33,101 nt of DNA from Pseudanabaena biceps (GCA_013361095.1 JAATWA010000009.1:1-33101), one strand, 5' to 3'. Shown: positions 17,375 to 26,188, counted from the first letter of the stretch. Numbers and translations: made by a program. Notes: generated by a model not told the origin, from the sequence alone.

Positions 17375-18244
17375 ATGAGTTGTGTCGCAACTCGTTTCTT
17401 GGATTTTGGTTTGTATTACCTAACTCTAGCTTTGCCACACAATCAGCAGTTGCATATAAAAAAGGTTTTAAAACCGTTGAAAAAAATTATCAAAACACTG
17501 CGGGCTGACTTCGCCATCATTTTTGATCGCGACCCTGCTGCGCGTAACTGGCTGGAGGTGTTGTTATGCTACCCCGGACTGCACGCCATTTGGTTATATC
17601 GATTTGCTCATTGGTTGCATCTTCTCAATTTGCCTGTTATCCCACGGATGATTTCGCAATTTGCGAGATTTTTGACAGGAATTGAAATTCATCCTGGAGC
17701 AAAAATTGGCAAAGGTGCATTTATTGATCACGGCATGGGTGTGGTGATTGGTGAAACAGCGATTGTTGGCGAATATGTGCTGATTTATCAGGGCGTAACT
17801 CTTGGTGGTACTGGTAAAGAGTCTGGCAAACGTCATCCCACTCTTGGCGACAATGTGGTCATCGGTGCGGGAGCGAAGGTATTAGGCAATATTGAAATTG
17901 GTAGTAATTCCCGCATTGGTGCTGGCTCAGTAGTTTTAAAGGCTGTCCCACCCGACTGCACTGTGGTTGGTATTCCTGGACGGATTGTGCATCGTCATGG
18001 AGTCAAGGTGTCAGCTTTAGATCACTTTCAAGTACCAGATCCCGAAGGAGATGTGATCCGATCGCTAATTGGTCGTGTGGAACAGCTTGAGAGAAATAGT
18101 GAAGCGCACATGTTACATCCGATCAATAGCTATATCATTGATTCAGAGTTACTCAAAAATGTCCGTCCACGTCACCTCACACCTTCAGATCATTTTGAAC
18201 ATTCTGAAGAGTATGAAGGCTTTTCTGAAGGCGCAGGTATCTAA
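17375..18244 (+). CDS. cysE: Serine O-acetyltransferase
   Basis: The enzyme transfers acetyl from acetyl-CoA to serine, the committed step of cysteine synthesis, in the cytoplasm. The core ADFAIIFDRDPAARNWLEVL (44-63) is typical of cyanobacterial CysE. It is followed by the left-handed beta-helix of hexapeptide repeats from about residue 103, with the catalytic-type DHGMGVVIGE (H119) and then GGTGKESGKRHPTLGDNV. The open frame from ATG 17375 gives 289 residues, but that ATG sits inside a GAGTTG/CAACTC stem, and homologues usually begin just before KTLRADF. TTG at 17477 (255 residues, AAGG about 11 bases upstream) may be the true start. The acidic C-terminus is poorly conserved. Confidence 0.93.
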   Translation: MSCVATRFLDFGLYYLTLALPHNQQLHIKKVLKPLKKIIKTLRADFAIIFDRDPAARNWLEVLLCYPGLHAIWLYRFAHWLHLLNLPVIPRMISQFARFLTGIEIHPGAKIGKGAFIDHGMGVVIGETAIVGEYVLIYQGVTLGGTGKESGKRHPTLGDNVVIGAGAKVLGNIEIGSNSRIGAGSVVLKAVPPDCTVVGIPGRIVHRHGVKVSALDHFQVPDPEGDVIRSLIGRVEQLERNSEAHMLHPINSYIIDSELLKNVRPRHLTPSDHFEHSEEYEGFSEGAGI

Positions 18245-18325
18245 GTATATTTCCTCATCAAAGGTGAGCAAATAGATTGCCTTAATTTAAACTTTCAATT
18301 AATTTCAGATTATAAATTCGGAAAT

Positions 18326-18793
18326 ATGGCTTTGAATATTGGCGATCGCGCTCCAGATTTTAGTTTGTCTGATACCTATGGCAATGTAATTACACTTTCT
18401 GCACTGAAAGGAAAGCGAGTGATTTTGTACTTTTATCCCCGTGATAACACTCCTGGATGCACTAAAGAAGCCTGTGGATTTCGAGACCTTTATTCTCAGT
18501 TTCAAGACCATAACACCCTAGTCTTTGGGGTTAGCACCGATGATGCGAAGTCCCATCAAAAGTTTACCGAAAAGTTTGAACTGACTTTTCCTTTACTTTG
18601 CGATGTCGATGCGGCGGTCGCCACTGCCTATGATAGCTACGGTCAAAAGAAAATGATGGGTAAAGAATACATGGGTATTTTTCGGAATACCTTTGTGATT
18701 GGAGCCGATGGAAATATTGAAAAAATCTATCGATTGGTTAAAGCAGAGCTACATCCCGCCGAAGTTTTAGAAGATATCCTGAGCCGTAATTAG
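18326..18793 (+). CDS. bcp: Peroxiredoxin Q / bacterioferritin comigratory protein
   Basis: This 155-residue thiol peroxidase reduces hydrogen peroxide and organic peroxides with electrons from thioredoxin. The thioredoxin-like fold begins GDRAPDFSL. The peroxidatic cysteine is C45 in TPGCTKEACGF and the resolving cysteine is C50, five residues later, as in atypical two-cysteine PrxQ proteins. The length and FRNTFVIG segment fit the family. Its stop is four bases before the folP start, so the two are probably co-transcribed. The upstream spacer to cysE is 81 bases, AT-rich, without a hairpin, and contains TTATAAAT near the start, perhaps a -10 box. Confidence 0.94.
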   Translation: MALNIGDRAPDFSLSDTYGNVITLSALKGKRVILYFYPRDNTPGCTKEACGFRDLYSQFQDHNTLVFGVSTDDAKSHQKFTEKFELTFPLLCDVDAAVATAYDSYGQKKMMGKEYMGIFRNTFVIGADGNIEKIYRLVKAELHPAEVLEDILSRN

Positions 18794-18797
18794 CAAT

Positions 18798-19643
18798 ATG
18801 TTTAAGGCAACATCTTGGCAAATTCGCGATCGCCAGTTTCATTGGGGCGATCGCACCTACATCATGGGGATTTTAAACATTACTCCCGACAGCTTTAGCG
18901 ATGGTGGACAATTTAATAGTCGAGATGCAGCTCTGGCTCAAGTAGCGAAAATTTATCCATATATTGACATCCTCGATATTGGGGGTGAGTCTACCAAGCC
19001 CAACGCCCAATCCGTTAGTGCCGAAGCTGAGTGCGATCGCATTGTGCCAGTCATCGAAGCAATTCGGTCAGAATACCCCAGCTTGCCGATTTCGGTGGAT
19101 ACGACTAAAGCGAGTGTTGCCAAAGCCGCGATCGCCGCAGGAGCGGATATGCTCAATGATGTATCCGCAGGTCGATTTGATCCTGAGATGCTGCCCCTTG
19201 CGGGTAAGTTAAAAGTGCCGATCTTCTTGATGCATATGCTGGGGACACCAAGCACTATGCAGGTTAATCCTCAATATCAAAATGTAATCAGTGAAGTTAA
19301 GCAGTTTCTAAGTGATGCGATTTCTATTGCTAAGGCTTGCGGCGTTCCGACACATTTAGTAGGAATTGATCCAGGGATTGGTTTTGGGAAAACACTCGAA
19401 CATAATTTAGAAATCTTAAAAAATTTACAAGAATTTAACACCATCAATGCGCCTTTGTTGATGGGAGTATCGCGTAAAAGTTTTATTGGCAAAATTTGCG
19501 ATCGATCAGAACCAAGTGATCGGCTATTTGGTACGATTGCCGCCTGTTGTGCTTGTATTGCTGGTGGTGCTGATATTGTGCGGGTACATGACCCGATCAA
19601 TATATTTGATGCTTGCAAAGTTAGTGATGCCATACATAGATAA
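18798..19643 (+). CDS. folP: Dihydropteroate synthase
   Basis: The enzyme condenses 6-hydroxymethyl-dihydropterin diphosphate with p-aminobenzoate to make dihydropteroate in folate synthesis and is the sulphonamide target. Of 281 residues, the TIM-barrel signatures are all present: MGILNITPDSFSDGG (23-37), DIGGEST (60-66), DTTKASVA, LNDVSAG, DPGIGFGK (191-198), GVSRKSFIG and RVHD near the end. It starts four bases after bcp and ends at a TAA that forms the foot of a terminator stem. It converges with folE, another folate/pterin gene. Confidence 0.96.
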   Translation: MFKATSWQIRDRQFHWGDRTYIMGILNITPDSFSDGGQFNSRDAALAQVAKIYPYIDILDIGGESTKPNAQSVSAEAECDRIVPVIEAIRSEYPSLPISVDTTKASVAKAAIAAGADMLNDVSAGRFDPEMLPLAGKLKVPIFLMHMLGTPSTMQVNPQYQNVISEVKQFLSDAISIAKACGVPTHLVGIDPGIGFGKTLEHNLEILKNLQEFNTINAPLLMGVSRKSFIGKICDRSEPSDRLFGTIAACCACIAGGADIVRVHDPINIFDACKVSDAIHR

Positions 19644-19750
19644 AAAAGAGAGTTGCAGCGTAAAGCGCTGCAACTCTCTTTTTTACCAGAAGATGAGTTG
19701 CGGTGCTACGCGCCGCAACTCATCGATCTGTCAGCGCCGAAGGCACTGAA
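19642..19750. terminator. Three hairpins between convergent folP and folE
   Basis: A strong stem with 19-base arms (19642-19660 and 19666-19684) and A/T runs on both sides can terminate in both directions. It begins inside the folP stop. A second stem has arms 19692-19703 and 19713-19724 (GATGAGTTGCGG/CCGCAACTCATC). A third, with one mismatch, spans about 19732-19750 around GAA. Confidence 0.85.
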
Positions 19751-19754
19751 AACT

Positions 19755-20519
19755 CTAATCGCCAAACCCATGAGCGCGGATTAGATCAAAGAATTCTTTT
19801 TTCATGTAGGGGTCATTACGGAATGAACCGCGCACGATGGAATTAACCATTTTGGTTTCAGGCTCTTTAACTCCACGCCAAGTCATGCACATATGCTGTG
19901 CCTTGATCACAAAGGCTAAACCCTTAGGTTTGATCAGGTTTTCAATTGTGTCAGCAACCATGATTGCTGCTTCCTCTTGAATGTGGGGACGGCTCATTAC
20001 CCAATCGACAATCCGATTAAATTTGGAAATGCCAATGACGCGATCGCTAGGCACAATCCCAATCCATGCTTGACCAACAATTGGCACAAAGTGGTGAGAG
20101 CAAGCCGAACGCACGGTAATCGGACCAAGGGTATAGATCTCATCTAACTCCTTAGCATTGGGGAAATCAGTAACCTTAGGCATAGGATGATAGCGCCCCT
20201 TAAACACTTCATCAACATACATTTTGGCAACTCGTCGGGCAGTTTCTTTGGTGTTGTGATCATTGGCAGTATCAATAACCAATGAGTCAAACACACTTTG
20301 CATTTTGCCTTCGATTTCTTTCTTCAGTTCTTCGCGCTCGAGTTCGCTGATGTGATGTGCGATCGAGTCATTGGCAAAAAAAGGATCGCCAGCCGCAACT
20401 ACTCGTTCACGAATAATTTGCGAAATTGCTTTTCTAGTTGATAGAGGTTCGAGGGCTTTTCCATTTTTGGAATCATTTTCAGAAAGGTTACTGGTAGGGC
20501 GAGAAATACTGATCGTCAT
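19755..20519 (-). CDS. folE: GTP cyclohydrolase I
   Basis: The enzyme converts GTP to 7,8-dihydroneopterin triphosphate, the first step to folate and other pterins. The 254 residues exceed the roughly 220 of E. coli FolE because of a polar N-terminal extension of about 50 residues. Zinc and catalytic residues are present: C140, H142 and H143 in SACSHHFVPI, and C211 in HMCMTWRGV. GTP-binding K166 and R169 (SKFNRIVDW), Q181 and E182, and R215 are also conserved. Unusual positions are S141 where most enzymes have Glu (CEHH), and QEEAA in place of QERLT. Function is likely retained. It is transcribed convergently with folP. Confidence 0.93.
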   Translation of the reverse strand: MTISISRPTSNLSENDSKNGKALEPLSTRKAISQIIRERVVAAGDPFFANDSIAHHISELEREELKKEIEGKMQSVFDSLVIDTANDHNTKETARRVAKMYVDEVFKGRYHPMPKVTDFPNAKELDEIYTLGPITVRSACSHHFVPIVGQAWIGIVPSDRVIGISKFNRIVDWVMSRPHIQEEAAIMVADTIENLIKPKGLAFVIKAQHMCMTWRGVKEPETKMVNSIVRGSFRNDPYMKKEFFDLIRAHGFGD

Positions 20520-20636
20520 GGTGTGATACTTACTAGATATCCAGTGGATTAACTTAAAAAATTAGAAAACAGAAAAATACTAAGAGACGGGCAATTACGC
20601 ATCAAAATTTCGTGTTTGAGTTGAATCTAGGCAGCT

Positions 20637-20667
20637 AGTATAGGAACACATTTGACTAGCAATTCAA
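20637..20667 (-). promoter_or_regulatory. Candidate folE promoter
   Basis: On the minus strand TTGAAT (20662-20667) and TATACT (20637-20642) are separated by 19 bases, about 120 bases before the folE start. The spacing is slightly long, so this is tentative. Confidence 0.3.
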
Positions 20668-20875
20668 ACTAAAAAAATTTAATATATTCTCTATATTCTC
20701 GTATATTTGCATATCTCTGAGTTTTATTATGTCTTTCAAAAGATTGAACTTGTGCAATCTTGATTTGTTGTTCTTTTACAATTTTAGACTATTCCTTCAT
20801 GGCTTATCCGTTTCAGGGTTAAGGTTCAGTTAATTCCATTCTTAAGGTATAGCAAGAATGGATAGCTACAAACCC

Positions 20876-20916
20876 CCAAAGAGAGTTGCAGCGAGAAGCG
20901 CTGCAACTCTCTTTGG
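20876..20916 (-). terminator. Terminator hairpin of the SDR gene
   Basis: Perfect 18-base arms (20876-20893 and 20899-20916) enclose the loop AGAAG, 29 bases beyond the SDR stop. The core GAGAGTTGCAGCG is shared with the folP terminator stem. Confidence 0.75.
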
Positions 20917-20944
20917 AAACAAAGTGGGCTTTAGCCCCTTGTCT

Positions 20945-21664
20945 TTAAAACAATCCCGCGTTGGGCATAAGCACTAAGTCATTAACGATTGCATCATGAG
21001 GAAGCGTCACCAATGTCATAATCGCGTCGGCAACCGACTCAGGACGTAACATAGCAGCGCGATTAAAGCTGGGTGGCACTTTGTCGCCAAGGGTATCCCA
21101 TAGGGGTGTATCCACAGATCCGGGACAGATGGACATAATTTTAAGTCCGTGGGGTTGTTCTTCAGCCGCGATCGCCTGAGTTAAGCCTAATAATGCAAAT
21201 TTACTAGCGCAATAGGCTGCCCAGTTAGGAAATCCCTGCTTACCTGCGATCGAAGCCACATTAATAATCGTGCCGCTTTTTTGCGATCGCATCGTCGGCA
21301 ATACGGCTTGCAAACATTGAAATACGCTGGTGAGATTGAGGTCAAATAGCTTTTGCCATTCTGCAAGAGGCATATCAATCAATTCGCCTATGTAAGCCAT
21401 ACCTGCATTGTTGATCAAAATATCTACACCACCCATATCAGTGGCGATCGCTTGGATCTGGGTTGCTACTTGCTGGACTTCGCTAAGATCAATGGCATAG
21501 CCCTTAGCATTGTGACCTGCGGGGAGTTCACTAAGAACGCGATCGGGGTTACGGCTAACGATGCTGACCTGTGCGCCCAGTTGCAGCAATCGCAGCGCGA
21601 CTTCTTTGCCAATGCCACTGCTTGCCCCAGTGACGATCGCTTTCTTGCCTGCTAATTTTTCCAT
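20945..21664 (-). CDS. Short-chain dehydrogenase/reductase (classical SDR)
   Basis: This 239-residue NAD(P)-dependent oxidoreductase has a Rossmann fold. The cofactor loop is TGASSGIG (12-19), followed by NNAG (85-88). The catalytic set N110, S138, Y151 and K155 (YCASK) is complete. R38 after the second strand suggests NADP preference. The PGSVDTPLW segment follows. The substrate cannot be predicted. The ATG at 21664 has AGG seven bases upstream. It is divergent from the small membrane protein gene, with a hairpin between them. Confidence 0.92.
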   Translation of the reverse strand: MEKLAGKKAIVTGASSGIGKEVALRLLQLGAQVSIVSRNPDRVLSELPAGHNAKGYAIDLSEVQQVATQIQAIATDMGGVDILINNAGMAYIGELIDMPLAEWQKLFDLNLTSVFQCLQAVLPTMRSQKSGTIINVASIAGKQGFPNWAAYCASKFALLGLTQAIAAEEQPHGLKIMSICPGSVDTPLWDTLGDKVPPSFNRAAMLRPESVADAIMTLVTLPHDAIVNDLVLMPNAGLF

Positions 21665-21703
21665 TGATTTACCTGATAATGTATCTGTATTGTAAAAACC
21701 AAT

Positions 21704-21742
21704 ATTTATGTTTGCTGCGCCGAAGGCGCAGCAAACATAAAT
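21704..21742. repeat. Perfect hairpin in the SDR/membrane-protein divergent spacer
   Basis: The 18-base arms 21704-21721 and 21725-21742 enclose GAA, with the core TTTGCTGCGCC/GGCGCAGCAAA. It lies upstream of both genes, so it is not a terminator of either. Confidence 0.8.
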
Positions 21743-21756
21743 AATTGAACTGCTGT

Positions 21757-21782
21757 AGTCTATGTCAAAAGTCTATGTCAAA
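21757..21782 (+). repeat. 13-bp tandem duplication at a start site
   Basis: AGTCTATGTCAAA occurs twice in tandem (21757-21769 and 21770-21782). Each copy contains an ATG. Because 13 is not a multiple of three, only the second ATG (21775) is in frame with the downstream gene. Confidence 0.85.
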
Positions 21783-22347
21783 AAAATTAGGACGGAGCTT
21801 TTGGGGGCTGTGGCTATTTGCCAATGTTATTGGTGGTATTTGTTTACCAATACTAGTTTGGCAAGCGCCTTACACGATAAAGTCACAAATTTTTTTAAAT
21901 GAAGTGCTGCAAAGTATAGGTATCGCGATCGCCCAGTCCTATGTGCTGCGCGATCGCTTTACTAAAGAAAAGTGGTGGTTGCCATTAACTTTATTTGGTT
22001 GGCTAACAGGTTTATGTCTGGTTCATTTTGTGCCAGCACTCGCCTTTCAAATAAATCAACAAAATTTGCCATTGATCACGATTTTAGTGGCAGATTTTGC
22101 CATCATCGGGGCGACTGTGGGCATTTGTCAGTGGCAATTACTCAGAAAATTTCGGGCAGGGGGGCTATGGCTAGCAGCCAGTGTGAGCGCTCTGTGCCTT
22201 AGTGCTTTTGGGATTTATCTTGGTTATATGATCAATTCTTCAATATTAGCGATTATTTTTCAAAGCATAATCTATGGCGCAATCACAGGCTTAGCTCTAA
22301 TCAAAATTTTGCGATCGCCAAAGCTACTCCCCAAAACACGTAAATAA
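21775..22347 (+). CDS. Small polytopic membrane protein, unknown function
   Basis: This 190-residue hydrophobic protein has about five membrane segments. The N-terminus MSKKLGRSFWGLWLFANVIG gives a positive inside signal, and the C-terminus is basic (SPKLLPKTRK). I do not recognise a family. I chose ATG 21775 over an in-frame TTG at 21745, which would add NCCSLCQKS and lies directly after the hairpin at 21704-21742. The gene is divergent from the SDR gene and is the last gene before the right fold. Its copy in the right arm is frameshifted. Confidence 0.75.
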   Translation: MSKKLGRSFWGLWLFANVIGGICLPILVWQAPYTIKSQIFLNEVLQSIGIAIAQSYVLRDRFTKEKWWLPLTLFGWLTGLCLVHFVPALAFQINQQNLPLITILVADFAIIGATVGICQWQLLRKFRAGGLWLAASVSALCLSAFGIYLGYMINSSILAIIFQSIIYGAITGLALIKILRSPKLLPKTRK

Positions 22348-22350
22348 TCC

Positions 22351-22426
22351 AGTGCTTTTGCGCTCAAATCCAAACCAAGAAATTTTTTTAAAAGTGTTGC
22401 CAAGCAACACTTTAAAAAATTTCTTG
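22351..22426 (-). repeat. Intergenic repeat element, copy D (inverted)
   Basis: The GCGC box on the plus strand is AGTGCTTTTGCGCTCA (22351-22366), one base longer than in the other copies. It is followed by a stem with slightly unequal A/T runs (about 22376-22426) and the core GTGTTGC-CAA-GCAACAC. It follows the membrane-protein gene. Confidence 0.8.
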
Positions 22427-22558
22427 TGGTTCATTTGCTCGGAAATTGCTGCAAATAGCGGCGCATTGCGCCGCCATTAGAGATGTGTGATGACATCTCT
22501 AATGGCGGCGCAATGCGCCGCTATTTGCAGCAATTTCCGAGCAAATGAACCACAAGAA
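22421..22558. repeat. Right fold axis: 66-bp perfect arms around GTGATG
   Basis: Arms 22421-22486 and 22493-22558 are perfect complements around a six-base loop (22487-22492). Inside each arm is a second inverted repeat, GCGGCGCA-T-TGCGCCGC (22458-22474 in the left arm). Complementarity continues outward, with indels, through the whole right arm. The innermost part may be a native stem-loop on which the sequence snapped back. Confidence 0.9.
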
Positions 22559-22627
22559 TTTTTTAAAAGTGTTGCTTGCAACACTTTTAAAAATTTCTGG
22601 TTTGGATTTGAGCGCAAAGCACTGTGA

Positions 22628-23203
22628 TTATTTACGTGTTTTGGGGAGTAGCTTTGGCGATCGCAAAATTTGATTAGAGCTAAAGCCTGTGATTGCGCCA
22701 TAGATTATGCTTTGAAAAATAATCGCTAATATTGAAGAATTGATCATATAACCAAGATAAATCCCAAAAGCACTAAGGCACAGAGCGCTCACACTGGCTG
22801 CTAGCCATAGCCCCCTGCCCGAAATTTTCTGAGTAATTGCCACTGACAAATGCCCACAGTCGCCCCGATGATGGCAAAAATCTGCCACTAAAATCGTGAT
22901 CAATGGCAAATTTTGTTGATTTATTTGAAAGGGCGAGTGCTGGCACAAAATGAACCAGACATAAACCTGTTAGCCAACCAAATAAAGTTAATGGCAACCA
23001 CCACTTTTCTTTAGTAAAGCGATCGCGCAGCACATAGGACTGGGCGAAGTCGCGATACCTATACTTTGCAGCACTTCATTTAAAAAAATTTGTGACTTTA
23101 TCGTGTAAGGCGCTTGCCAAACTAGTATTGGTAAACAAATACCACCAATAACATTGGCAAATAGCCACAGCCCCCAAAAGCTCCGTCCTAATTTTTTTGA
23201 CAT
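22628..23203 (-). pseudogene. Frameshifted copy of the small membrane-protein gene (right arm)
   Basis: This is an inverted copy of 21775-22347. Indels occur at several points, for example two extra bases near 23047 where the middle copy reads GCGATCGCGATACC after complementing. It is probably residual sequencing error. Confidence 0.8.
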
Positions 23204-23314
23204 AGACTTTTGACATAGACTACAGCAGTTCAATTATTTATGTTTTGCTGCGCCTTCGGCGCAGCAAACATAAATATTGGTTTTTACAATACAGATACAT
23301 TATCAGGTAAATCA

Positions 23315-24035
23315 ATGGAAAAAATTAGCAGGCAAGAAAGCGATCGTCACTGGGGCAAGCAGTGGCATTGGCAAAGAAGTCGCGCTGCGATTGCTGCAAC
23401 TGGGCGCACAGGTCAGCATCGTTAGCCGTAACCCCGATCGCGTTCTTAGTGAACTCCCCGCAGGTCACAATGCTAAGGGCTATGCCATTGATCTTAGCGA
23501 AGTCCAGCAAGTAGCAACCCAGATCCAAGCGATCGCCACTGATATGGGTGGTGTAGATATTTTGATCAACAATGCAGGTATGGCTTACATAGGCGAATTG
23601 ATTGATATGCCTCTTGCAGAATGGCAAAAGCTATTTGACCTCAATCTCACCAGCGTATTTCAATGTTTGCAAGCCGTATTGCCGACGATGCGATCGCAAA
23701 AAAGCGGCACGATTATTAATGTGGCTTCGATCGCAGGTAAGCAGGGATTTCCTAACTGGGCAGCCTATTGCGCTAGTAAATTTGCATTATTAGGCTTAAC
23801 TCAGGCGATCGCGGCTGAAGAACAACCCCACGGACTTAAAATTATGTCCATCTGTCCCGGATCTGTGGATACACCCCTATGGGATACCCTTGGCGACAAA
23901 GTGCCACCCAGCTTTAATCGCGCTGCTATGTTACGTCCTGAGTCGGTTGCCGACGCGATTATGACATTGGTGACGCTTCCTCATGATGCAATCGTTAATG
24001 ACTTAGTGCTTATGCCCAACGCGGGATTGTTTTAA
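23315..24035 (+). pseudogene. Copy of the SDR gene with a one-base insertion after the start (right arm)
   Basis: The true start ATG (23315) is followed by six A where the middle copy has five, which puts it out of frame with the rest. The remaining sequence matches the intact SDR, so a gene caller would extend an upstream start at 23277. The middle copy is the better model. Confidence 0.85.
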
Positions 24036-24460
24036 AGACAAGGGGCTAAAGCCCACTTTGTTTCCAAAGAGAGTTGCAGCGCTTCTCGCTGCAACTCTCT
24101 TTGGGGGTTTGTAGCTATCCATTCTTGCTATACCTTAAGAATGGAATTAACTGAACCTTAACCCTGAAACGGATAAGCCATGAAGGAATAGTCTAAAATT
24201 GTAAAAGAACAACAAATCAAGATTGCACAAGTTCAATCTTTTGAAAGACATAATAAAACTCAGAGATATGCAAATATACGAGAATATAGAGAATATATTA
24301 AATTTTTTTAGTTTGAATTGCTAGTCAAATGTGTTCCTATACTAGCTGCCTAGATTCAACTCAAACACGAAATTTTGATGCGTAATTGCCCGTCTCTTAG
24401 TATTTTTCTGTTTTCTAATTTTTTAAGTTAATCCACTGGATATCTAGTAAGTATCACACC

Positions 24461-25225
24461 ATGACGATCAGTATTTCTCGCCCTACCAGTAACCTTTCTG
24501 AAAATGATTCCAAAAATGGAAAAGCCCTCGAACCTCTATCAACTAGAAAAGCAATTTCGCAAATTATTCGTGAACGAGTAGTTGCGGCTGGCGATCCTTT
24601 TTTTGCCAATGACTCGATCGCACATCACATCAGCGAACTCGAGCGCGAAGAACTGAAGAAAGAAATCGAAGGCAAAATGCAAAGTGTGTTTGACTCATTG
24701 GTTATTGATACTGCCAATGATCACAACACCAAAGAAACTGCCCGACGAGTTGCCAAAATGTATGTTGATGAAGTGTTTAAGGGGCGCTATCATCCTATGC
24801 CTAAGGTTACTGATTTCCCCAATGCTAAGGAGTTAGATGAGATCTATACCCTTGGTCCGATTACCGTGCGTTCGGCTTGCTCTCACCACTTTGTGCCAAT
24901 TGTTGGTCAAGCATGGATTGGGATTGTGCCTAGCGATCGCGTCATTGGCATTTCCAAATTTAATCGGATTGTCGATTGGGTAATGAGCCGTCCCCACATT
25001 CAAGAGGAAGCAGCAATCATGGTTGCTGACACAATTGAAAACCTGATCAAACCTAAGGGTTTAGCCTTTGTGATCAAGGCACAGCATATGTGCATGACTT
25101 GGCGTGGAGTTAAAGAGCCTGAAACCAAAATGGTTAATTCCATCGTGCGCGGTTCATTCCGTAATGACCCCTACATGAAAAAAGAATTCTTTGATCTAAT
25201 CCGCGCTCATGGGTTTGGCGATTAG
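24461..25225 (+). CDS. folE: GTP cyclohydrolase I, second (inverted) copy
   Basis: It encodes the same 254-residue protein as 19755-20519, on the opposite strand because of the fold-back. The spacer 24036-24460 upstream is the mirror of 20520-20944 and holds the same hairpin and promoter candidate (TTGAAT 24313, TATACT 24338). It is not evidence for two folE genes. Confidence 0.9.
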   Translation: MTISISRPTSNLSENDSKNGKALEPLSTRKAISQIIRERVVAAGDPFFANDSIAHHISELEREELKKEIEGKMQSVFDSLVIDTANDHNTKETARRVAKMYVDEVFKGRYHPMPKVTDFPNAKELDEIYTLGPITVRSACSHHFVPIVGQAWIGIVPSDRVIGISKFNRIVDWVMSRPHIQEEAAIMVADTIENLIKPKGLAFVIKAQHMCMTWRGVKEPETKMVNSIVRGSFRNDPYMKKEFFDLIRAHGFGD

Positions 25226-25336
25226 AGTTTTCAGTGCCTTCGGCGCTGACAGATCGATGAGTTGCGGCGCGTAGCACCGCAACTCATCTTCTGGTAAAAA
25301 AGAGAGTTGCAGCGCTTTACGCTGCAACTCTCTTTT

Positions 25337-26184
25337 TTATCTATGTATGGCATCACTAACTTTGCAAGCATCAAATATATTGATCGGGTCATGTACCCGC
25401 ACAATATCAGCACCACCAGCAATACAAGCACAACAGGCGGCAATCGTACCAAATAGCCGATCACTTGGTTCTGATCGATCGCAAATTTTGCCAATAAAAC
25501 TTTTACGCGATACTCCCATCAACAAAGGCGCATTGATGGTGTTAAATTCTTGTAAATTTTTTAAGATTTCTAAATTATGTTCGAGTGTTTTCCCAAAAAC
25601 CAATCCCTGGATCAATTCCTACTAAATGTGTCGGAACGCCGCAAGCCTTAGCAATAGAAATCGCATCACTTAGAAACTGCTTAACTTCACTGATTACATT
25701 TTGATATTGAGGATTAACCTGCATAGTGCTTGGTGTCCCCAGCATATGCATCAAGAAGATCGGCACTTTTAACTTACCCGCAAGGGGCAGCATCTCAGGA
25801 TCAAATCGACCTGCGGATACATCATTGAGCATATCCGCTCCTGCGGCGATCGCGGCTTTGGCAACACTCGCTTTAGTCGTATCCACCGAAATCGGCAAGC
25901 TGGGGTATTCTGACCGAATTGCTTCGATGACTGGCACAATGCGATCGCACTCAGCTTCGGCACTAACGGATTGGGGCGTTGGGCTTGGTAGACTCACCCC
26001 CAATATCGAGGATGTCAATATATGGATAAATTTTCGCTACTTGAGCCAGAGCTGCATCTCGACTATTAAATTGTCCACCATCGCTAAAGCTGTCGGGAGT
26101 AATGTTTAAAATCCCCATGATGTAGGTGCGATCGCCCCAATGAAACTGGCGATCGCGAATTTGCCAAGATGTTGCCTTAAACAT
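25337..26184 (-). pseudogene. folP: Frameshifted copy of folP (right arm)
   Basis: This is an inverted copy of 18798-19643. An extra A in the run near 25594 and an extra G near 25973 break the frame into three pieces. All signature motifs remain readable across the pieces. Confidence 0.85.
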
Positions 26185-26188
26185 ATTG

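Larger units (their letters stand above)
20520..20944. other. Gene-free spacer between folE and SDR genes
   Basis: This is the folE leader and promoter side (folE reads leftward) plus the 3' end of the SDR gene. The middle (about 20670-20790) is very AT-rich. An inverted repeat CCATTCTT/AAGAATGG lies at 20836-20843 and 20854-20861, and a strong stem lies at 20876-20916. I see no open frame or RNA gene here. Confidence 0.6.

Noticed and set aside
20520..20870. tRNA or other structured RNA gene in the AT-rich folE leader
   Set aside because: I found no cloverleaf or conserved RNA motif. The only inverted repeat there has 8-base arms and looks incidental.
10486..22426. CRISPR array
   Set aside because: The repeated palindromes are scattered one or two per spacer between genes, differ in core and lack regular spacing.
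23277..23314. N-terminal extension of the SDR protein in the right arm
   Set aside because: It arises only from one extra A after the true start. The middle copy starts cleanly with a ribosome site.
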